From an uncultured Aquimarina sp. (GTDB lineage Bacteria > Bacteroidota > Bacteroidia > Flavobacteriales > Flavobacteriaceae): a DNA stretch of 64,000 nt. Positions 52,307 to 62,351 of this stretch are shown piece by piece. The position numbers and the translations under genes were made by a program. The notes beneath the pieces were generated by a model. The model made no database searches. It was given only the letters and a program-made list of their open reading frames with translations, and had not been told where the DNA came from. Location: assembly GCA_947495425.1 (NCBI GenBank), contig CANLYR010000005.1:1-64000 (forward strand), read 5' to 3'. Positions within the stretch are counted from its first letter, which is position 1. Each line of letters opens with the position of its first letter.

Positions 52307-54544
52307 CTACAAATTTAGCCAATACGTAACTTTAACCACTATTGATCGGGTTCTAACATCAAAAGCAAAACGATCCAAAGGATCTACTTCTCCTGTTAAG
52401 AAATTATCGGTATACACCAGGATTACATCGGATACCGGAGCAAATCGCCACTGTATACGCGCATTGATATTGGTATTATCATCCTGAGAGTTATATTGTG
52501 CGAAAAGTGAGGTAAATAACGTTTTTGAAAAGGTATAATCAATACGCGGACTAATTAAAAAAGTTTCTCTACCCCCATCCAGGTGTGGTAAATCAAAATA
52601 GTTTACAGCATAGTTTAGCGAAAAAGAGCCTTTGGGTTGGTACCTGATATTAAAACTCCCTCGAGTACCATATCGCCAACCATTAAAGTATTGCCCAATG
52701 TATGGATTGAGGCTCCAACTAAATGCCTTGCGCCTATCGCTTCGGTACTCGCTTGTAAAACTAACATACGAAAAATCTTGTCCTTCATCTAACTCAAGAG
52801 AATCTGTACCGGTAGGATCAAAGGGATCGAATAAGTATACATAATTGTGATTGAGATTAAACCCAAACGTAGATCGCTCGGCTAGTTCTCCTCCCCATCC
52901 CACCGAATAGAAATGGTCTGTTTTGCCAAAACCAGGACGCCAAAAAATATCTGATTCTGCACTGTAGGTATGATTATTTAAAAACTCATTTTGAGGATAA
53001 TACCTAAGCTCTACCACCGGATTAATCCTGAAGTAATCCACCCGGGGTACAAAGCCAACCTCTGCATTATACTCCTGATCTACATATTCATGCCGCCACA
53101 ATACGCCAAACTTTCGAGTATTATAATTTAGGGTACTACCCTGCGCAATGGCAAGATCGGTATTAGGAGAAAAAGTACCGTGTGCAAAGGTTTTACCAGA
53201 CCAGGTATTATCACTGGTGGCATAATTAAAATCTACTCCTGCCATCCTATTGTATCTATTGATATCGAGGGTATCTAGATCTACATCCAGATTTTCTAAA
53301 CCCAGTGATTCTTTATTTACGGCAATGATCCCAATATTAGAACGTGTCCATAATTTGCGCTGTGCGACAGCGACACCATAGTTAACACCGGGGATACCTT
53401 GTGGATTACTTGCCTCGGTTTGCATGTTTAAAAAACCGATTCGTGTATTAGGGTCTAGTTTTCCGCTCACACGTGCCCCACCATAGATTCTATTCTGCAC
53501 CAATTCTTCTCGCACCACATCTTCACTGGCTCCTATACGCCTTGAAAAAAAAGGGTTGATGTTTGAAAATCCAAACTGCCCAAAAAGGTCTGCATTTTCT
53601 AAAAAAAACTGTCTTCGTTCTGGGAAAAAGATTTCAAACCGATCCAAATTAGTAATTTGCTCATCGACCTCAACCTGAGAAAAGTCTGGGTTCACGGTAA
53701 GATCAAGATTAAGTCCAGGGGTAAGGGCTATTTTAACATCACCCCCGGCTTCAAAAAATTCATCTGCCGGAGTCTGTTCTTCAAAATCTTTATTAAATCC
53801 AGAAGACACAAACGGAATTAAAGAAACAGCACTACTTTTTGTGGTCAGCTCTTTTTCCCAAATCATAGTGGCAGGATAGGCCAGCGTAAAAACAACCTGA
53901 TTACGAGGTGTACTACTATAAGTGCTAATTTCGTTGGTCTGCGAATCAAAACGATAGGTAGAAAAACCCCATTGTGTAGAAGGTGTAGGATATCGTAGTG
54001 TACTGAATGGAATTTCTAATTCTGCGGTGTAGTATCCATCATACTTTTTTGCTTGGCCTTTCCATTTATTATCCCACGAGGTCGAGAAATCTCTAGATTC
54101 ATTCCCCCCATTACTAATAATTCCTTCTCGGCGAACACCCTCTGGATTAATTCCAAAATACATAGCATTGGTACCATCATCAAACGTATCAAACAATAAG
54201 GTAATATTATCAGCACCCCCTGCGCGATAGTCTCTGCGCAACGAGCTTACAATCCAATCGTTACCAATAGAATGGCATACGATACCGATATACAAGCTTT
54301 TTTGGTCTGCACACATAAAGATTTCTGTCTGTGCTTTTGCAGGTATAGAATCTGACGGAAAGTATTGTACAAAATCTTTTGCGGGTTCTATGCGCTCCCA
54401 AATGGATTCGTCTAAGTCTCCATCAATGTTGATATCTTCTGTGGTAGTCGTTACTACAAAAGACTTTTTTTTAGTCCCATCGATTTGAGACCAGCTTAGT
54501 GTTACCGAACTCATGCAAATAAAAAATAATAAAATTCTCTTCAT
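52307..54544 (-). CDS. DUF5916 outer-membrane protein with CBM9-like domain
   Basis: This 745-aa exported protein has a signal peptide (LLFFICMSSVTLSWS). Residues 30-220 form a carbohydrate-binding family 9-like domain (INIDGDLDESIWERIEPAKDF, QKSLYIGIVCH). The rest is a DUF5916 beta-barrel (VNPDFSQVEVDEQITNLDRFEIFFPERRQFFLENADLF), ending in aromatic-rich strands and a final aromatic-Leu motif typical of outer-membrane proteins (VVKVTYWLNL). Function is not established; some relatives occur in polysaccharide or steroid loci. Confidence 0.87.
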   Translation of the reverse strand: MKRILLFFICMSSVTLSWSQIDGTKKKSFVVTTTTEDINIDGDLDESIWERIEPAKDFVQYFPSDSIPAKAQTEIFMCADQKSLYIGIVCHSIGNDWIVSSLRRDYRAGGADNITLLFDTFDDGTNAMYFGINPEGVRREGIISNGGNESRDFSTSWDNKWKGQAKKYDGYYTAELEIPFSTLRYPTPSTQWGFSTYRFDSQTNEISTYSSTPRNQVVFTLAYPATMIWEKELTTKSSAVSLIPFVSSGFNKDFEEQTPADEFFEAGGDVKIALTPGLNLDLTVNPDFSQVEVDEQITNLDRFEIFFPERRQFFLENADLFGQFGFSNINPFFSRRIGASEDVVREELVQNRIYGGARVSGKLDPNTRIGFLNMQTEASNPQGIPGVNYGVAVAQRKLWTRSNIGIIAVNKESLGLENLDVDLDTLDINRYNRMAGVDFNYATSDNTWSGKTFAHGTFSPNTDLAIAQGSTLNYNTRKFGVLWRHEYVDQEYNAEVGFVPRVDYFRINPVVELRYYPQNEFLNNHTYSAESDIFWRPGFGKTDHFYSVGWGGELAERSTFGFNLNHNYVYLFDPFDPTGTDSLELDEGQDFSYVSFTSEYRSDRRKAFSWSLNPYIGQYFNGWRYGTRGSFNIRYQPKGSFSLNYAVNYFDLPHLDGGRETFLISPRIDYTFSKTLFTSLFAQYNSQDDNTNINARIQWRFAPVSDVILVYTDNFLTGEVDPLDRFAFDVRTRSIVVKVTYWLNL

Positions 54545-54744
54545 AAAATCTTTATAGTGTTAAGCGTTTATTATAAAGTTATATGGCTAAGAGGTACCTA
54601 AAATTAAGTAGGGAAAATTTAGTTTTTGTTAAAATTATGACAAACTAGCGGTATTCGTGTTATCGTTATAAAAATCAGTACGTAAACAAACTCTGGCACG
54701 TGTAGCCATGAGGATACAGGTCGAAACTCATAAAAATATAGCAG

Positions 54745-55038
54745 TTACCAAAATCCTATGGCGGGTAAGTATGTTGAAGCCAAAACTATGTATACTACGA
54801 GTATTGATAAGGATGAAGCTACCATATATCGAATTGTATTTGAAGTATTGGGTAGTAAGATAATAGTGGTAAAGCTTATCAACGCAATCAAACTCATCAA
54901 AAAAAATCCTCCGAATACTATAGAAATAAAGAAATTGTTCAAGTCATCGATTCCATCATCAGTATATTGATTAGTGCACCTATACAATGCTAGAAAAAAA
55001 AGAGTTGATACTGTAAATATGAGTAAAGGTTTCTTCAT
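54745..55038 (-). CDS. Small membrane protein of unknown function
   Basis: This 97-aa protein has three hydrophobic helices (KPLLIFTVSTLFFLALY, FFISIVFGGFFLMSLIALISFTTIILL, MVASSLSILVVYIVLASTYL). I recognise no family. I chose MKKPLLIF at 55038 as start. It stands alone between the DUF5916 gene and a repeat-containing gap. Confidence 0.55.
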   Translation of the reverse strand: MKKPLLIFTVSTLFFLALYRCTNQYTDDGIDDLNNFFISIVFGGFFLMSLIALISFTTIILLPNTSNTIRYMVASSLSILVVYIVLASTYLPAIGFW

Positions 55039-55089
55039 TAATTTTATTTTTATGTGATATTGCAAACTTTACAATAGTCACTACTGTCG

Positions 55090-55109
55090 GTTCGAGCACA
55101 GTCGAGAAC
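55090..55109. repeat. Intergenic copy of the TCGA-type palindrome
   Basis: GTTCGAGCACAGTCGAGAAC, the reverse complement of the element at 51149-51168 with one base changed. It lies in the gap upstream of the small membrane protein gene. Confidence 0.75.
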
Positions 55110-55308
55110 TATTCGTTTACAAGAAATAGATTTCGACGACGTTCAATCGAGGGTTTTCAAGGTATTTCAATTAAACTCGCTTTATGAGCATGCCTCCTTA
55201 GCTAGCTCAAAAATTGTTTATTGTGATTAGATGAGATAGCACAGCCTATTGGGTGTAAAAGTAGAAAGAAATCCTAGTAAAATAGGCTCATATTATAAAT
55301 TGGGGCTT

Positions 55309-56988
55309 CTATTCATTAGAATAGCCTGAAGAAGTCATATGTTTTTTCTGATATTCGGTTGGGGTTAACCCTACTAAATTTTTAAACACTCTATTAAATG
55401 AAGTTTTACTAGGAAAACCTGCCTCATAGCCAATAGCTAGAATTTTATAATTTTTATATATTGGATCTTTCATCAATTGTTTTGCACTATCAACTCTATA
55501 TAAATTGATGAAATTATTAAAATTCTTTTTGAAGCATACATTCAACACTTCAGAAAAAAGATGCACAGTCATATCTAAGTTTCCTGGAATATCAGATTGT
55601 TTAATCTCGTGATTCAGGTATGGTTTTTCTATTTCCATATACTCTAGGATGAGCTTCATATACTTTTCTTGATCTTGTTGGTTTAGAGAAGGTTTTTTGT
55701 GTGATTGGGATTTTGCATATCCACCTGAAGATTCTTTATCTTTTTGATTTCTTTTGGCAAGTTCATTCAGTTTATCTTTGAGTGCTTCATTTTCATTCTT
55801 AAGTAATGCTTTATCATCTTGTAATTGTAATGATTCTTTAGCCAATCGCTTGCGTTTGTTCAAATAGATAACAGAAGATACGATTAGCAAAATAACTAGA
55901 ATAACTCCTAAAAAGATATACAACTGCTTCTCTTTGCTCAAAAAAACGATAGATTTTTGTTGCTTGGTGATGATATCTGATTTATTTTTTGATTCTTTTT
56001 CTACTTCTAATCGCTGCGCTTTAGAAAGTGTTTTGAGATATGCTTCTCGTGTATTAGTATATGCTTTTTGTTCTTCAAGAGATTTTTTTAAATCTCCCAA
56101 AGATTCATATACAAGTGCCAGGTGCTCATGCGAATCCATTTTTATTTTCAGAAAATTACCCGAAATTGCAATTTCCTGTGCTTCTTGCAAGGGAGCTAGA
56201 GCTTCCTTTGGTTTTTCTAAACCGATATACGCTGCCCCTATGGTTATTTGAGTTAATGCTTTGCTTTCTACTGATTCTTCTGATGTTATACGCTTAAGTG
56301 CTTGTGTGCTATTATCGATAACATCGTGATATCGCTGTAGTTCTAGATAACATTCTGATATGTTAATCATTGTTCTGATCACATTATCGTTACGATCCAT
56401 CTTAATTGATAATGCTTTTGTTTGCTCCATATACTCTAGAGCAGCCTGATACTCTTTTTTACGCAAAGCCGCAGTTCCCAATATGCTGTAGGCAACGCTC
56501 AAAAATTGATCTGGATTATCTTGATTTTTGGCTAGTCGTATCACATTTTTCATCGTTTTGGTTGCCATCTCATAATCCGCAATGGCGATATAGATGTTAC
56601 CTAAATTTACTTCAACCAATAATTTGAGATAAGAATCCTGAGGTAATGAACCTGCAAGCTCTGAAGCTTTGATATATGTAGATAGTGACTGTTCGTATTG
56701 GTCGGTTTGCTGGTAATAAATAGCGATGTTTACAAGTGCGCGTATTCTCACTTCTTCGAGATTATTGGCGATAGCTATAGTTAAGACAATTTCGCTATAG
56801 GTCTTAAAAGTTTTTAAATCTCCTGCTCTGTAGGTTTCTGCTGATAATTTGGTGTATTTTGCAACACTATCCTGTGGGGAGGCAATAACTTGATTATATG
56901 GGGTAGGGTCTTGATCGGCTTCTGGTTACGCAAAAAACGCAAAAAATCTAAAACAGAAGATAACGATGGTGTAAAAAGGACTTCGCAT
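55309..56988 (-). pseudogene. TPR-AraC membrane-anchored regulator, nonsense mutation at the signal peptide
   Basis: The gene starts with ATG at 56988 as MRSPFYTIVIFCFRFFAFFA, a signal peptide, but the next codon is TAA (56926-56928). The same frame then continues PEADQDPTPYNQV and SAETYRAGDLKTFKTYSE into TPR repeats, a transmembrane helix (LYIFLGVILVILLIVSSVIYL) and a C-terminal AraC helix-turn-helix (ILAIGYEAGFPSKTSFNRVFKNLVGLTPTEYQKK). A CAA to TAA change would explain it, since Gln after Ala is the usual first mature residue in Bacteroidota. Downstream GTG (56751) gives a shortened frame with no signal. The gene is probably inactive, unless the base is an error or readthrough occurs. Confidence 0.75.
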
Positions 56989-57198
56989 TTCGTTTAAAAT
57001 CTATGCTAGAATGCATTTTATTTTGGGGTTCAAAATACTATGAAATGTTTTGTTTTTCTAACATTTTTAAAGAAAAAGCAGGATCTGTTTCTATTTTACT
57101 GTTATACCTTATATTTTTTGTTTGCTAAGTAGTTTATCGCTCCCTTTTTTGAAGTAATTTATATATTTTACATTCACTATGCAAATATTCATTTTGAG

Positions 57199-58374
57199 TT
57201 AAGTCAGTACTTGATTTTTTACAACTTTGGATTTTGATCTATTTTTATATGCTCTTCCATACCATAACAAAGCACCGCTCACAGGCAATGAGGCACAAAT
57301 AAAGCTTACCAGAAAAGCAATAATCTTACCAGCGATACCACCAATAGCTCCAATATGAATATCGTAATTCATACGAATTACTTTATCTGCAAATTTAGCA
57401 TCCTCGTATTTGCCATAAATGCTAGGAGTTTCAATCTCTTTGAGCGTATTTTGATCAAAAAACAAATAATCCATATTATAGTACAATCCCTTAGTATTGC
57501 TAACTTCTACAAGTATAGAAGTTGTATCGTTCTCCGGGTAGTGTAATTCATAACTCTTTGCATACTTATACCTTTTATAAAGCATCGGAATGAGTTGATT
57601 GTAGGGTGGATCATTGTTAGTTTTATCTACATAGGCAACAGTACTCTCCGGAGTAATAAATTGAGGTGCTTTATCCCCTCCTGCAGCTACATAAGCAATA
57701 AAATAAAACCAATTAAAAGCCATTACACATCCTGTGAATGCCAGAATTAATCCAAACGAAGAGATATAAAAGCCTGTAATGGTGTGTACATCAAAGTTTT
57801 TTCGTTTCCAACGGGTTTTGGTATTCCAGTCAAACTTAAATCGTTGCTGCCAGTTTTTCTTATTTCTGGGCCACCATAAAAAAAGCCCACTAATCATGAT
57901 GATTAAAAACAGTAAAATAGAATACGATACCACTCTGGAACCTATGGCATCTGGCAACCATAGTTGTATATGTCCTCGTAGGATAAATGCAAAAAAACCG
58001 GCATCATTATCTATTTTTTTGATCACATCACCGGTATAAGGATTCAAAAACAAACTTTGATAAAATAGTTCGGGTTGTGCTTCGTAAAAAACGACTTCTA
58101 TCGCCTCGTTTGGCTGCCCATAAATAACCCCATGTATCGTTTTATTGGGAATACTTTGTTCTGCTATGTTTTTTACTTTGGAAGCTGTAATAAACTCTTT
58201 TTTTTCAGGATTTACATACTTATAATCATCATAGAAACTTTCGATTTCTTCTTTGAAAACCCATAAGCAACCTGTGATTGACACTATAAAGAGGACGATA
58301 CCCGTAGTTAACCCCAATATCTTATGAAGCTGAAGTATGGTTTTGCGTGTATTTTTCTTTTTCCTTTGTGGCAT
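57199..58374 (-). CDS. PepSY-associated membrane protein
   Basis: This 391-aa protein has a PepSY_TM domain: four membrane helices starting QLHKILGLTTGIVLFIVSITGCLWVF and SYSILLFLIIMISGLFLWWPRNKKNW, with periplasmic PepSY-like segments between. The His of LHKILGL and others could coordinate heme. Such proteins are linked to siderophore-iron reduction and lie downstream of TonB receptor genes. The start MPQRKKKN at 58374 is preferred over MYTM. Confidence 0.88.
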   Translation of the reverse strand: MPQRKKKNTRKTILQLHKILGLTTGIVLFIVSITGCLWVFKEEIESFYDDYKYVNPEKKEFITASKVKNIAEQSIPNKTIHGVIYGQPNEAIEVVFYEAQPELFYQSLFLNPYTGDVIKKIDNDAGFFAFILRGHIQLWLPDAIGSRVVSYSILLFLIIMISGLFLWWPRNKKNWQQRFKFDWNTKTRWKRKNFDVHTITGFYISSFGLILAFTGCVMAFNWFYFIAYVAAGGDKAPQFITPESTVAYVDKTNNDPPYNQLIPMLYKRYKYAKSYELHYPENDTTSILVEVSNTKGLYYNMDYLFFDQNTLKEIETPSIYGKYEDAKFADKVIRMNYDIHIGAIGGIAGKIIAFLVSFICASLPVSGALLWYGRAYKNRSKSKVVKNQVLT

Positions 58375-58455
58375 AGTGTACATGTTCTCAATACTCTAAA
58401 TTTAAATCCTTCGAGGCTTGCCCCGTTATTTCAGAGATCTCTATAGTATATAGTT

Positions 58456-58490
58456 AAAAGCACGCTTAAAAATTGCCTAAGCGTGCTTTT
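58456..58490 (-). terminator. Strong terminator after the DUF4374 gene
   Basis: AAAAGCACGCTTA (58456-58468) pairs perfectly with TAAGCGTGCTTTT (58478-58490), 13-bp arms and a 9-base loop. On the minus strand it is followed by AACTATATACTA. It separates the TonB receptor operon from the PepSY gene. Confidence 0.85.
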
Positions 58491-58504
58491 ATAAAATAAG
58501 TTGG

Positions 58505-59842
58505 TTAGTTGCTTAACTTAAAAATTCCTTTAAGTCCAAAACCATTTACTTTGGCTCCTCTAACGGCGGTGGCATTTTCTACATCAACTTCGTATACATA
58601 GGTTTCTCCAGTATCACTTGCACTACCAATTTCTAGCAGTTCACCTGTTCTTCCGGTAACATAGGCTTTACCATCTTCGACAAAAGTAGGGGCGGTATAT
58701 CGGTTACCATGGTTAGGCATACCTTCTACGTTGGTAACGGTTTTATTTATCAGATCCAAAACGACAAGCTTCAAGTGCTCTCCTTGTTCAGTAAAAGCCA
58801 ACCAATCTCCCATGTTTTCGTCCAGGACAATTCTTGCCAATGCTTTTCCATTCCCTATGTAGTCCATCCAATAGATTTTACCTCCATTGGTAGTATTTTC
58901 TACATCAAAGAAGTATTCGGTGTCAAAATCAGTTGATCCATTACTAATCTTTAATACTCCAGAAGGTTTAGTAGCGCCAAAAATACCTGAAGTTTCTGAA
59001 GCTGCAGAATACGAATAAATATCCCCATTCTCTGCCTGTTCTATACCGGTACTTGGGCCAAAAGTACCAATTGAACTTGTTCGATCATCTTCGATCAATT
59101 TTTCTAATTCTAATTCAGGATACGTCAACACAGCTACGTATGCTTTGTCTACAGCAATGGCTAATGTTGAGCCATTAGGATAATATTTTTGATACGAAAG
59201 AAATAGTTTTCCATCTCGCATTACCATCCCTGTCACCCATGGGATATACGCAGGGTTTGTTGCGCTTTCTCCATCAAAACTATCTACAGGATTTGTTTTT
59301 TTATCAGTTACCGCTCCCGTAATAGCATCTACAAAATAAAAAGTACGGTCAGGGATACCATCACTAGCGATGCCGGTGTTTTCATCAAAACTGGCTACTC
59401 CTATTGAACCTTCTACTGCCAAAAGCGTAGTGGCATCTATAGAAGTGTAATTATTTAAGGTAGACTCGTACGTAAAGTCCGTCTTTTTTTCGACCGTTGC
59501 CTCTTCATTAAGTTGATACGAAATACATCGTCTATCTTCTATATACCCTGCTGTGAATAAGGTATTTCCTGTTTGATGAAAAAATCGCCATCCGGTCTGC
59601 GGGATTCCTGTGCCCTCTACTGTAATTTCACCACTCATCAGCGCTTCTTTTGAGGGTAATTCTAGCACATAATCCACCGAAGCTTGCCCTACTGGTAAGG
59701 ATTGAAAAGCGACTACATATTTTGAGGAAGTAGCCGGATCGGGATTAGGTGAGATTTCACTGTCATCATCACTACATGAATAGGCGGTCATTACTGCGAG
59801 TGCAACAGCCATGATATAGTATTTCCATTTTTGAGTTTTCAT
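58505..59842 (-). CDS. DUF4374 lipoprotein
   Basis: This 445-aa lipoprotein (signal ending in AYSCSDDDSE) belongs to DUF4374, predicted beta-propeller surface proteins found next to iron-type TonB receptors. Recurrent strands such as YVVAFQSLPVGQASVDYVLELPS and VYEVDVENATAVRGAKVNGFGLKGIFKL support the call. It follows the receptor gene by 12 bp and probably helps capture a metal chelate. Confidence 0.85.
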   Translation of the reverse strand: MKTQKWKYYIMAVALAVMTAYSCSDDDSEISPNPDPATSSKYVVAFQSLPVGQASVDYVLELPSKEALMSGEITVEGTGIPQTGWRFFHQTGNTLFTAGYIEDRRCISYQLNEEATVEKKTDFTYESTLNNYTSIDATTLLAVEGSIGVASFDENTGIASDGIPDRTFYFVDAITGAVTDKKTNPVDSFDGESATNPAYIPWVTGMVMRDGKLFLSYQKYYPNGSTLAIAVDKAYVAVLTYPELELEKLIEDDRTSSIGTFGPSTGIEQAENGDIYSYSAASETSGIFGATKPSGVLKISNGSTDFDTEYFFDVENTTNGGKIYWMDYIGNGKALARIVLDENMGDWLAFTEQGEHLKLVVLDLINKTVTNVEGMPNHGNRYTAPTFVEDGKAYVTGRTGELLEIGSASDTGETYVYEVDVENATAVRGAKVNGFGLKGIFKLSN

Positions 59843-59854
59843 ACTTAATTGATT

Positions 59855-62242
59855 TTAAATTTTAGATTTATCTTGTTTAAAAAAATATCTGAGTTTTACA
59901 AAAAAAGCACGCCCCGGTTGTTGAACGGCAATGTTATCAAAGACTCTGGCATCTGTAACATTTCTGGCTTGCAAAGACAGATTATAGCGGTCACCAAAAG
60001 AATATGCGAATTGGATATTGTGTGATACTTGTTGCGGGATCACCAATCGTGATTCGGGATTGCCATCCTCGAAAGACTGAAATGGAAATTCTTCGGTAAA
60101 AAGTGAATCCCAGGATACGATAAGCTGTCCTTTGGGTGAAAGAATATTTTTGAAGGTATATGCAGCTGTAAAATTTCCAAAAAAATAAGGAATGTTTGCA
60201 ATACGCGTGTCCAATACTGCATCGTTGATATACTGATATGTCGCATTGAGCGAGGTAAAAAATCGATCGCTGTGTGTTACAGAGATTGCTCCTTCTACTC
60301 CTGTAGTATTGGTTTCAAAAAGATTGATATATCGAGCAGTTGCTCCTTCTGGTAGAAGAAAAAATAGATTTTTGGTATTTCTATAAAATGCATTCACATC
60401 AATATCGACTAATGCGTTATTGCCTTGCCACTGCCATAAAAAACCAAGATTGATATTATCACTTTGTTCAGGTTCTAGAAATGGGTTGGGTCGAAGTAGC
60501 AATCCATCTCCAAATATTTCATATCCTTCGGGGATTCTAAAGGTTCGCTCATAGGAGATTTTTCCTTGTAACCCAAAACCAATATTGTAGGACGAAGCTA
60601 TGCCATATCCCCATTCTTGTGATGTATTGTTAAAGGGTGTGAATCGTGTAGCTTCATTACTATCAAACACATCCTCGGTCAATCCTTCTACTCTGGCCAT
60701 AAATAATTTAGAAAATACAGTGGTGTTCCATTTATTTTGTAGTGTTTCTATTTCATAAGAAAGTCCTACTATATTTTTATCAATCCGGTGTGGTTCTTCA
60801 AAAGGGGATCTAATCAGACTGAAAGCATCGCTTCCTTCTCTTTTTAAATGATTTTTGGTGTAGTTAAAATAAACTGCCTGATTTTCACTTAGATCATAGT
60901 GTAGGGAGGTATTAATAAGATGGTGTTGATCATCAAAGGTAAACAGTGTTTTGGCACCTCCTAATTCTCCTAAAGTTTGGTCATTGCGATTAATGATTTC
61001 TCCAAACCAGGTATAGCTTCTAGAAGAGGTATCAATCTGTGTTGCCTGTATGTTTGCAAATTCTCCGTACACTCGTAGTTTTAGACGAGCATTAAGGATA
61101 GAATCTTTTTTGAAAGTCACAGATCCTCGTATCACCTCCTCTTTTGCTTTGACTTCTCCAAAAGGGGTTTGTGGAAGAATCCCATGTTGAATTTCATTAT
61201 CATTCGAAGCTGCAGTTACACCAATAAAGAGTTCATCTGCAAATGTTTTATCAACCAATCCTATTTTTGCCTGTATCATTTGTGATTGATACGCATCATG
61301 AAACCGCTTGGCACTCTCTATGACTTCACCTGTGGGATTCCCTAATTCATCTCTTACAATAAACCCTTCTTCTAAGGTGATACTATTACTAAAAATGGTA
61401 TAATCGTTATCAGAATAATTAAAGAATGAGGTTACCTTTACTGCAAATCCATTGTTGCCATAATAACTTCCATTCAATGTAGCTCTATGGGTATTAAAGG
61501 ATCCTGTATCATAAGAGACATCTAAAAATGTTGTTTTGCGCTGGTTGGTCACTATATTTATAGCGCCTCCTAAGGCATCTGCTCCTAAATATATTGGGAC
61601 TACGCCTTTATACACCTCTGCGCGTTCGATAAGTGTAGCAGGAAAATTATTAAATGTGAGTGATGTACCCAGGTTATCCTGAGGAATTTCATCAATAAAG
61701 AATCGCACCTGATTTTCTGAAAACCCGTGTAGCGAAAAACTAAATCGTGACCCCAATCCACCACTTTCTCGAACGACCACTCCTGGTATTGTATTTAAAA
61801 CTGAATTGATATCAACGCTCAGGTTTTTGAGTCCTTTGGTTTCTATCACATCAATTTCAAAAGCTTTTTCTCTAAGTGTTTGGGCTTCGGTTTTACTTTT
61901 GACGAGTACATCTGTTAATTCTTCAATATCTTCTTGAAGAATAATAGTAAGGTCTAACGTTTTAGATGCATTTAGCTGTATTTTCTTAACGCTATTTTTA
62001 AACCCAACAAAACGAGTCTCTAGCGTGTACGAACCACTAGGTAGTGATAGGCTAAAGGTGCCGTCAAAATCACTTACCGTTCCCTTATCCTTAAGTTCAA
62101 TAATCCGTAGTGTTGCACCGGGAATGGGATTGGCATCTGTATCCAAAACTATTCCTTTCAATTCACCCTGAGCACCACAGATTAGACTACATAAAAACAG
62201 GAAAAACACCGATGTCTTTTTTCCAAAATTTTTCACTGACAA
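59855..62242 (-). CDS. TonB-dependent outer-membrane receptor
   Basis: This 795-aa receptor has a signal peptide (VFFLFLCSLICGAQ), a carboxypeptidase-regulatory-like domain (GIVLDTDANPIPGATLRIIELKDKGTVSDFDGTFSLSLPSG), a plug (VNSVLNTIPGVVVRESGGLGSRFSFSLHGF, VYKGVVPIYLGADALGGAINIVTNQ) and a 22-strand-type barrel ending in FFVKLRYFF. It is co-transcribed with the DUF4374 lipoprotein and adjacent to PepSY proteins and an AraC regulator, so a siderophore substrate is likely. Confidence 0.93.
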   Translation of the reverse strand: MSVKNFGKKTSVFFLFLCSLICGAQGELKGIVLDTDANPIPGATLRIIELKDKGTVSDFDGTFSLSLPSGSYTLETRFVGFKNSVKKIQLNASKTLDLTIILQEDIEELTDVLVKSKTEAQTLREKAFEIDVIETKGLKNLSVDINSVLNTIPGVVVRESGGLGSRFSFSLHGFSENQVRFFIDEIPQDNLGTSLTFNNFPATLIERAEVYKGVVPIYLGADALGGAINIVTNQRKTTFLDVSYDTGSFNTHRATLNGSYYGNNGFAVKVTSFFNYSDNDYTIFSNSITLEEGFIVRDELGNPTGEVIESAKRFHDAYQSQMIQAKIGLVDKTFADELFIGVTAASNDNEIQHGILPQTPFGEVKAKEEVIRGSVTFKKDSILNARLKLRVYGEFANIQATQIDTSSRSYTWFGEIINRNDQTLGELGGAKTLFTFDDQHHLINTSLHYDLSENQAVYFNYTKNHLKREGSDAFSLIRSPFEEPHRIDKNIVGLSYEIETLQNKWNTTVFSKLFMARVEGLTEDVFDSNEATRFTPFNNTSQEWGYGIASSYNIGFGLQGKISYERTFRIPEGYEIFGDGLLLRPNPFLEPEQSDNINLGFLWQWQGNNALVDIDVNAFYRNTKNLFFLLPEGATARYINLFETNTTGVEGAISVTHSDRFFTSLNATYQYINDAVLDTRIANIPYFFGNFTAAYTFKNILSPKGQLIVSWDSLFTEEFPFQSFEDGNPESRLVIPQQVSHNIQFAYSFGDRYNLSLQARNVTDARVFDNIAVQQPGRAFFVKLRYFFKQDKSKI

Positions 62243-62286
62243 TTACAATTTTTCTTAAACAATTTAGTTAGATTTACAATATTATT

Positions 62287-62294
62287 TATATTTG
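62287..62294 (+). promoter_or_regulatory. Possible -7 element of the AraC gene
   Basis: TATATTTG, 57 bp before the ATG of the AraC gene in the divergent 109-bp region. A -33 partner is not clear. A loosely palindromic ATATTTGATC...AAATAAATAT surrounds it and could bind a regulator. Confidence 0.35.
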
Positions 62295-62351
62295 ATCTAA
62301 ATAAATATAATTGCAAAATTACTAGCTATAGAAAAAGAAAAATGACGTATT

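Noticed and set aside
51149..55109. Site-specific invertible (phase-variable) segment
   Set aside because: Inverted 20-bp repeats alone are not enough. No recombinase gene is nearby, and the motif appears to be dispersed, so this stays only a low-level idea.
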